NCBI GenBank assembly: GCA_964498725.1
Contig: CAZCHS010000003.1
Location: forward strand, 34,325-98,324
Length of the DNA stretch: 64,000 nt
DNA from: JAFGTP01 sp964498725
Lineage (GTDB): Bacteria > Fidelibacterota > UBA2242 > JAFGTP01
Direction: 5' to 3'
Within the stretch, counting starts at the first letter, position 1. Each line of letters begins with the position of its first letter. Under the pieces are notes generated by a model. It had not been told where the DNA came from. It saw nothing but the letters and a program-made list of their open reading frames with translations, and made no database searches. Shown here piece after piece: positions 59,075 to 64,000 of this stretch. The position numbers were made by a program, and so were the translations under genes.

Positions 59075-60289
59075 ATGTTTCCCTCAATTAATGAACAGAT
59101 GGATCTTATCAGAAAGGGAACTGCTGATATCGTATCCGAAGAGGAACTGGTAAAAAAACTGGAAAAGTCATTGAAAAATAATGAACCCTTGCGTGTTAAA
59201 CAGGGGTTTGATCCAACAGCTCCGGATATTCATCTGGGACATACAGTAGGGATTCGCAAATTAAAGGATTTTCAAAATCTGGGGCACCAGATTGTTTTGA
59301 TCGTTGGCGATTATACTGCCATGGTGGGTGATCCTTCCGGGAAAAATTCCACCAGACCGCGACTGACCCGGGATAAAATTCTGGAAAATGCCACGACCTA
59401 TGAGAAACAATTTTTTAAAATTCTGGATAAGGATAAAACAGAGATTCATTTCAACGGCAGCTGGTTTCAGGATATGCGCTTTGAAGAGATTATGAACCTG
59501 GCTGCTTCCTATACTGTAGCCAGAATTCTGGAGCGTGATGATTTTACAAAACGGTATAAAAACGGAACGCCGATCAGCCTCCATGAATTCTTTTATCCCC
59601 TGATGCAGGGCTATGATTCTGTTGCCATCAAATCCGATGTGGAATTAGGAGCGACTGAACAGATGTTTAATTTGCTGGCGGCCAGAAATGTCCAGCGGGA
59701 GTACGGCGTTGAACCCCAGGTGGCGCTGACTATGCCGGTTCTGGAAGGGATCGATGGCAAAGACCGTATGAGCAAAAGCACGGGAAATTATATCGGAATC
59801 GACGAACCGCCTACGGAAATGTTCGGCAAAATCATGTCAATTCCCGATGAAATACTATTGAAATATTATACCCTTTTGTCTGATTTTTCTCTGGAAGAAT
59901 TAAAAGAGATCGAAAACAAACTCAATGATCCTGCTTTCAATCCAATGGTGCTGAAAAAACAATTGGGCCGTGATATAGTTACTCAGTATCATGATGCTGA
60001 ACAGGCAAAAATGGCCCAGGAAGAATTTGAACGGGTTTTCAGCAAAAATAAGTTGCCCGATGATATTGATGAATATCAATTGAATGAAAAAGACAAACAG
60101 GAACTATTTGTAAAATTATTGACAAAATACAATTTGACATCCAGTAATGGCGAAGCGCGCCGGATGTTAAAACAAGGCGCGGTGAAAATCAATAATGATA
60201 AAGTAACTGATCAGGATCTGGTACTCAAAGAAAAAGGTGAATACATTGTAAAAGTAGGCAAACGCAGATTTGCTAAATTTATCATATAA
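59075..60289 (+). CDS. tyrS: Tyrosyl-tRNA synthetase
   Basis: Class I aminoacyl-tRNA synthetase charging tRNA-Tyr. 404 residues. HIGH motif H53-L-G-H56 in DIHLGHT, substrate region GDYTAMVGDPSG (78-89), KMSKS motif as R231-M-S-K-S235, and a C-terminal S4-type RNA-binding domain (about 340-400: LTSSNGEARRMLKQGAVKIN). This longer type with EFFYPLMQGYDSVA is the TyrZ-like branch. Starts one base after smpB. Confidence 0.96.
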   Translation: MFPSINEQMDLIRKGTADIVSEEELVKKLEKSLKNNEPLRVKQGFDPTAPDIHLGHTVGIRKLKDFQNLGHQIVLIVGDYTAMVGDPSGKNSTRPRLTRDKILENATTYEKQFFKILDKDKTEIHFNGSWFQDMRFEEIMNLAASYTVARILERDDFTKRYKNGTPISLHEFFYPLMQGYDSVAIKSDVELGATEQMFNLLAARNVQREYGVEPQVALTMPVLEGIDGKDRMSKSTGNYIGIDEPPTEMFGKIMSIPDEILLKYYTLLSDFSLEELKEIENKLNDPAFNPMVLKKQLGRDIVTQYHDAEQAKMAQEEFERVFSKNKLPDDIDEYQLNEKDKQELFVKLLTKYNLTSSNGEARRMLKQGAVKINNDKVTDQDLVLKEKGEYIVKVGKRRFAKFII

Positions 60290-60313
60290 GCCAAATTGAA
60301 ATATTTTTGAGAA

Positions 60314-60340
60314 GACCCCGGCAAAAACCGGGGTTTTTTT
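60314..60340 (+). terminator. Intrinsic terminator after tyrS
   Basis: ACCCCGG (60315-60321) and CCGGGGT (60328-60334) form a GC-rich 7-bp stem with a 6-base loop, then six T's. It lies 25 bases after the tyrS stop. Confidence 0.9.
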
Positions 60341-60499
60341 GTAGGAAAAAAATTCCTACCTGGAAAAATATTGCTTAAATAAAAAAAATATAAGCCATCC
60401 ATTAAATAATTATTTATAAACCAAAAGGAATTTACTTTTGTTATCTCTTTAGGCTGTTCATTTGAATTGCCCTTTATCAGTAATATTATGGCATATCAT

Positions 60500-60529
60500 T
60501 TGACAGTTAAGGGAAAGTCTTTTTAAAAT
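60500..60529 (+). promoter_or_regulatory. Possible promoter of the HDOD-cheY-cheZ cluster
   Basis: A perfect TTGACA (60500-60505) and TAAAAT (60524-60529) with an 18-base spacer. The predicted start would fall only about 5 bases before the ATG at 60541, implying a nearly leaderless message, so the match may be fortuitous. Confidence 0.3.
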
Positions 60530-60540
60530 CAGGGAATATA

Positions 60541-61425
60541 ATGTCAGCAAATGTTATTGAACTTTACCAGCAAAAATTAAATAATTTACAAAATTTACCC
60601 ACCTTACCAGTTATTGCCACAGAAATTATGCGGATCATGCGCAATGATGATTATTCTGTCAGTCAGATTCAGCAGGTAATCGAAAAGGATCCGCCTTTAG
60701 CGATGAAAGTCCTAAAAGTTGCCAATTCTGCCTACTACGGGATGAAAAAACCGGTTAAATCTCTTCGTCATGCTCTGGTTCTGATTGGCATGCGGCAATT
60801 AAGCAATATTGCGATCAGTTTTTCCATACTTAAAAAATTTGATAATCAAAGCAGTGATATGGAGTGGGAAAAATTCTGGGAGCATTGTGTTGCGGTTGGC
60901 TTTGTGACCGAGTTACTGGTTGAAGATTACGGTATAATTACACAGGAAAATCCTTACACAGTGGGATTATTACATGACGTTGGTAAATTAATTTTAAATA
61001 TTCTGGAGCCGGAAAAATATAGTATCATATATCAGCAGGTTAAGAAAGAAAAACGGTCTTTTTTTGAAATTGAAAAAGAACAACTGAATATTACCCATTG
61101 TGATGTCGGAAAAATGTTAGCAGAAAAATGGAAAATGTCCACGATCCTGACCGATATAGTCGAAAATCATCATCGTGTTGGGCAGGCTCAGGATGAGAAT
61201 AAACTAATTCTGGCCGTATTAGAGGTTGCAGATCATGTTTGCAATCTAAGTGGATTGTCATTTGGAACGGATTTTGACATAGACAATTTGCCTGAACCGG
61301 CCTCGTGGTCGGTTTTGCAGAAAAGTGTAAGTGATTTAAATAAAAAAAGTTATGCAGAATTTTTAAGTGAAATAGAAGGACAGGTTAGTTCTATTTCCGA
61401 AATGGTAGAAATAATACAAATATGA
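60541..61425 (+). CDS. HDOD-domain signalling protein
   Basis: 294 residues. The HDOD domain covers about 15-215: LPTLPVIATEIMRIMRNDDY, VIEKDPPLAMKVLKVANSAY and YGMKKPVKSLRHALVLIGMR. It retains HD-like residues (GLLHDVGKLILNI) at 142-154. HDOD proteins are usually regulatory, non-catalytic relatives of HD-domain phosphodiesterases that affect motility, stress or two-component outputs. It heads a cluster with CheY and CheZ, so it probably modulates or is modulated by that response regulator. Confidence 0.92.
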   Translation: MSANVIELYQQKLNNLQNLPTLPVIATEIMRIMRNDDYSVSQIQQVIEKDPPLAMKVLKVANSAYYGMKKPVKSLRHALVLIGMRQLSNIAISFSILKKFDNQSSDMEWEKFWEHCVAVGFVTELLVEDYGIITQENPYTVGLLHDVGKLILNILEPEKYSIIYQQVKKEKRSFFEIEKEQLNITHCDVGKMLAEKWKMSTILTDIVENHHRVGQAQDENKLILAVLEVADHVCNLSGLSFGTDFDIDNLPEPASWSVLQKSVSDLNKKSYAEFLSEIEGQVSSISEMVEIIQI

Positions 61426-61441
61426 AAGGGGAACCGGAAAG

Positions 61442-61816
61442 ATGATAGATAATAAGGTGCTCTTTGTAGATGATTCTCCAACCATGCGCAGAATTATAAA
61501 AAATTCACTGCAAAAGATTGGGTTTACAGAGATGATTGAAGCGGAGAATGGCGTTGATGCATTGGGTAAAATGGAAGGCGAAGATATCGGGCTGATATTG
61601 TCCGATTGGAATATGCCGGAAATGAATGGTAAGCAATTTGTCGAAGAACTGAAAGGTAATGATAATTATAAGGACATTCCGATTATTATGATTACAACCA
61701 GAGGAATGAAAGAAGATGTAATTACAGCAGTGAAACTTGGGGTAGCAGGATATGTGGTTAAACCTTTTACACCTGACGTATTAAAAGGAAAAATACAAAA
61801 AGCCCTGGCAAAATAA
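61442..61816 (+). CDS. cheY: CheY-like single-domain response regulator
   Basis: 124 residues, only a receiver domain. The acidic pair is D10-D11, the phospho-acceptor D55 (ILSDWNMPEMNG), switch Thr85/86 (MITTRG), and K107 in VVKPF. No output domain. The next gene encodes a CheZ-like phosphatase, so this is likely its substrate. It could act on the flagellar motor, but no flagellar motor gene is in the window; FapA at 62756 is the closest. Confidence 0.96.
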   Translation: MIDNKVLFVDDSPTMRRIIKNSLQKIGFTEMIEAENGVDALGKMEGEDIGLILSDWNMPEMNGKQFVEELKGNDNYKDIPIIMITTRGMKEDVITAVKLGVAGYVVKPFTPDVLKGKIQKALAK

Positions 61817-61832
61817 TGGATAGGAGAGTACA

Positions 61833-62459
61833 ATGAGCAATGAATCCCCGGTTGGTGAAATATTTCAAAAAATAGCTGAAATGCAGGATTTTTTAAGAAT
61901 TGGTGATGAGGTGATACCATTTCTTGGTGACCTTTTTAAATTTATCCAGGATGTTATGCCGCTGATGTCAGAGATACAACAGTCTTTTACAGAATCATCT
62001 GGTAAGATTCCTGACGCGTCCCAACGGTTGAGTGATGTTTCGGAAGCGACGGAAATGGCCACTCATGAAATCATGGATAAACTGGAATCCATTAATAATG
62101 GACTGGAAAAAGTCGCAACCAAAGTCCCTGATGACACAAAAGAAATTGTAGAAAACATGAAAAATGATGCCATGGATATTACTTTTGCTTTGCAGTTTCA
62201 GGATATTACTTCCCAGAAACTTGAACATGCTAATCGAATTTTACAGGCGATCAATAATAAATTTACAGAATTGTCCAAGAATTCAGAACTGATCAAAGTT
62301 AAAACAAAAGTTGGTGAAAGAATTATGCATGAGCTTCATCTTGGACCGGATCCTGAAAAAACCCAAAAAGATAAAGAAACCTTTGATAGTCAGACTCAGG
62401 ATGTCATTCGTGAGGACCAGAATTTTTCTCAGGATGACATTGATGCATTATTTGATTAA
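61833..62459 (+). CDS. cheZ: CheZ-like CheY-P phosphatase
   Basis: 208 residues. A long central helical hairpin (about 30-150) carries the CheZ active-site segment FALQFQDITSQKLEHANRIL, with D124 and Q128 in the D-x-x-x-Q arrangement used by CheZ to dephosphorylate CheY. The C-terminal tail ends in SQDDIDALFD after a flexible linker, matching the CheY-binding peptide of CheZ. It directly follows cheY. CheZ is best known in Proteobacteria; homologues elsewhere are more divergent, as here. Confidence 0.85.
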   Translation: MSNESPVGEIFQKIAEMQDFLRIGDEVIPFLGDLFKFIQDVMPLMSEIQQSFTESSGKIPDASQRLSDVSEATEMATHEIMDKLESINNGLEKVATKVPDDTKEIVENMKNDAMDITFALQFQDITSQKLEHANRILQAINNKFTELSKNSELIKVKTKVGERIMHELHLGPDPEKTQKDKETFDSQTQDVIREDQNFSQDDIDALFD

Positions 62460-62464
62460 ATTAT

Positions 62465-62734
62465 ATGACAAGGAAAATTATATATAAAAATTTAAATGAA
62501 ACCACAATATCTCTTGGGGGAAGGAGAAGCATCATCAGAAACGTTATTAAGGAAAATACTATTGCATTGTCATCGTCTATTTCAGTGGGGGGAGAACAAC
62601 CACAACTTGATGACAAGACGAACAATAATTCTCATAAACATGAAATAGAGCCCATTATTGAAAATGATGAAGTTGTTGGCGTGGTTCATCACTGCCAATG
62701 CGGAAAGTCAACAGAAATCCGGTTTGATTATTAA
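62465..62734 (+). CDS. Small protein of unknown function with C-terminal CxC motif
   Basis: 89 residues, starting 5 bases after cheZ. I do not recognise a family. The N-terminal half is basic (TRKIIYKNLNETTISLGGRR), the middle Asn/Asp-rich, and the end is VVGVVHHCQCGKSTEIRFDY, with HH and CxC that could bind a metal. Its position between cheZ and fapA and tight spacing suggest it is part of the signalling cluster. AAATT-rich sequence precedes the ATG, without a clear ribosome site. Confidence 0.6.
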   Translation: MTRKIIYKNLNETTISLGGRRSIIRNVIKENTIALSSSISVGGEQPQLDDKTNNNSHKHEIEPIIENDEVVGVVHHCQCGKSTEIRFDY

Positions 62735-62755
62735 ATATCTGATCTATGGTTCAAT

Positions 62756-64000
62756 ATGAATAAAAATGATTTAAACATAACAATAAGTCCTGACAAGTTA
62801 TCAGCCTATCTGGATATTGATGCCAAAGCCGCTAATTATCCAACTGAGCAGGAACTGCTAAGCTATTTAAAAGCCGCGGGCATTAAATTTGGAATTGACC
62901 GCTTGCTGGTAAAAAAATTATGTGACCGTAAAGAAACAGTCCGGAACCAGAAAATAGCCCGGGGCGAAAAACCTGTAAAAGGTGAAGACGGGCAGTTGGT
63001 TTGGCATTTAGGTGACGATATCGGCGATGACAAAGTTTCGATAGATGAAGCCGGGCTGGCAAATTTTAAACAGGCCAAAATCTTTTGCGAAGTTAAAAAG
63101 GGTGAGCAAATTGTTTCCAAACTGCCGGCCAAGTCCGGAACCCCGGGGAAAACGGTTACCGGTGAAATTCTGCCGAGTGAAGAGAAGCATGTTGAGCTTC
63201 CGGAAGGGGAAAATGTTAGTGTTAGTGATGACGGATTAACATTATATGCCACTAAATCAGGTTATTTAAATTTTCAGGATGGCAAGGTCGATATATCCAA
63301 TATGCTGCATATTGAAGGAGATGTATCCTATAACACCGGCAATGTTAAATATGATGGTAAAGTTGTGATTGAAGGTGATGTCCGCTCCGGGTTCAGGGTT
63401 GAGGCTACTGACAGCATTATTATTAATGGGGATGTGGAAGCTGCGGATATTCGCTCCAAGAAAGGCGATATCATTATTAAAATGGGCGTTTTAGGTAAGG
63501 GACGGGCAAAAATTGTCGCCGGCAAAAACATAGAATGCGGATTTATTCAGGATGCGGAGGTCAAGGCGAATAATGATGTAATCGCCGAACGATATATTAT
63601 TAATGGCAATGTCTACGCTGCCGGTATGGTAATAGTGGAGGAAAATGAAGGCCTCATTCGCGGTGGTAAAATATTCGGCGAAAAAGGGATCAGTGCCAAA
63701 GAAGCGGGGTCCATGAAAAATATTTCAACTCAATTGGGCATCGGACTGAATCGTAATCCTGAGCAGGAAAACGCCCTTACTCAACTGGTGAAAGAAGAAG
63801 ATGAGTTATATGCGAAATATGAATTATTATCCAAAAAAGAACGATTTTTGAAACTTCTTTTTGAGCGCGTTGATAAATTATCTGAGGATAAAAAACAAGA
63901 GCTCCAAAACATTACTGCGGAATTGAAGCAAATTCAGCAAAAATTATCAGAAATTGAAGAACAAAAGAAAGCAATCGCCAGTGAATCTCAGGATATTGAC
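62756..64000 (+). CDS. FapA (DUF342) family protein, 3' end cut by window
   Basis: 415 residues visible, open to the window end. The N-terminal domain (about 1-80) is a separate module found in FapA (LNITISPDKLSAYLDIDAKA). Residues about 175-340 show the right-handed beta-helix repeats of DUF342: GDVSYNTGNVKYDGKVVIEG, then DVRSGFRVEATDSIIINGDV, then EAADIRSKKGDIII. At 370 a coiled coil begins (EEDELYAKYELLSKKERFL). FapA proteins bind polar recruitment and flagellar or surface machinery in some bacteria; the exact role is unsettled. It follows the small protein by 21 bases. Family length is often 450-650 residues, so about 50-200 residues lie outside the window. Confidence 0.9.
   Translation, partial: MNKNDLNITISPDKLSAYLDIDAKAANYPTEQELLSYLKAAGIKFGIDRLLVKKLCDRKETVRNQKIARGEKPVKGEDGQLVWHLGDDIGDDKVSIDEAGLANFKQAKIFCEVKKGEQIVSKLPAKSGTPGKTVTGEILPSEEKHVELPEGENVSVSDDGLTLYATKSGYLNFQDGKVDISNMLHIEGDVSYNTGNVKYDGKVVIEGDVRSGFRVEATDSIIINGDVEAADIRSKKGDIIIKMGVLGKGRAKIVAGKNIECGFIQDAEVKANNDVIAERYIINGNVYAAGMVIVEENEGLIRGGKIFGEKGISAKEAGSMKNISTQLGIGLNRNPEQENALTQLVKEEDELYAKYELLSKKERFLKLLFERVDKLSEDKKQELQNITAELKQIQQKLSEIEEQKKAIASESQDID

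Overview
The window looks like chromosomal DNA of a Gram-negative, diderm bacterium of the Fibrobacterota-Chlorobiota-Bacteroidota (FCB) superphylum. The outer-membrane machinery is explicit: LptD, LolA, BamD-like, BamA-like, FadL-like and PorV/PorQ-like proteins. One very large secreted protein ends in a type IX secretion (T9SS) type A-like sorting domain. Shine-Dalgarno sequences are clear before many genes (for example GGAGG before 16435 and 23852), and one promoter at 32156-32184 is almost perfect sigma-70. This argues against typical Bacteroidota and for a lineage such as Calditrichota, Marinimicrobia, KSB1 or Cloacimonadota. The sequence alone does not fix the phylum. DNA is moderately AT-rich, and TTG and GTG starts occur.

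Layout. 1-1425: 5'-truncated secreted C69-type peptidase. 1634-9144: a purNH fusion followed by the rod-shape/elongasome operon mreB-mreC-mreD-mrdA-rodA. 9284-13804: GT5-only glycogen-synthase-like protein, lipoprotein, beta-barrel protein and TPR lipoprotein. 13804-16219: rpiB-glyA-nrdR and a small Trm112-like protein. 16435-26192: cell-envelope operon (PorV-like barrel, M6-like pseudoprotease with T9SS tail, HEFAH metalloprotease/TolB-propeller/barrel protein, DUF5683-like membrane protein, BamD-like lipoprotein, nadD). 26558-31363: threonine-aldolase-like enzyme and a very long LptD. 31361-32155: a repeat-rich non-coding stretch. 32210-33028: acidic zinc-ribbon protein and DUF3467 protein. 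33056-35411 (minus): flavin reductase, PAP2 phosphatase, rsgA. 35570-37111: HAD phosphatase, repeats, a ClC-like remnant and an Lrp/AsnC regulator. 37417-39859: LigD split into three translationally coupled genes (phosphoesterase, ligase, polymerase). 40006-47635 (minus): flippase-like protein, lolA, ftsK, gcvT, ruvA, ruvC, yebC, SPOR protein. 47875-52784 (minus): two secreted GH13 alpha-glucan hydrolases. 53141-58358: FadL-like porin, BamA-like barrel, UMF1-type MFS protein with an unusual insertion, small HMA-fold-like protein. 58409-60289: tRNA-Leu(CAG) on minus, then smpB and tyrS. 60541-64000: an HDOD, CheY, CheZ, small protein and FapA signalling cluster, cut by the window end.

Most genes are core housekeeping (cell shape, purines, one-carbon metabolism, recombination, translation quality control) mixed with envelope biogenesis. 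The least ordinary parts are the 16-26 kb envelope operon with its catalytically dead M6 domain, the three-gene LigD without Ku in view, the HDOD/CheY/CheZ/FapA cluster, the periplasm-insert MFS protein, and several families of short inverted or composite repeats that sit at gene ends. I see no rRNA, CRISPR array, prophage, transposase gene or classical defence locus.
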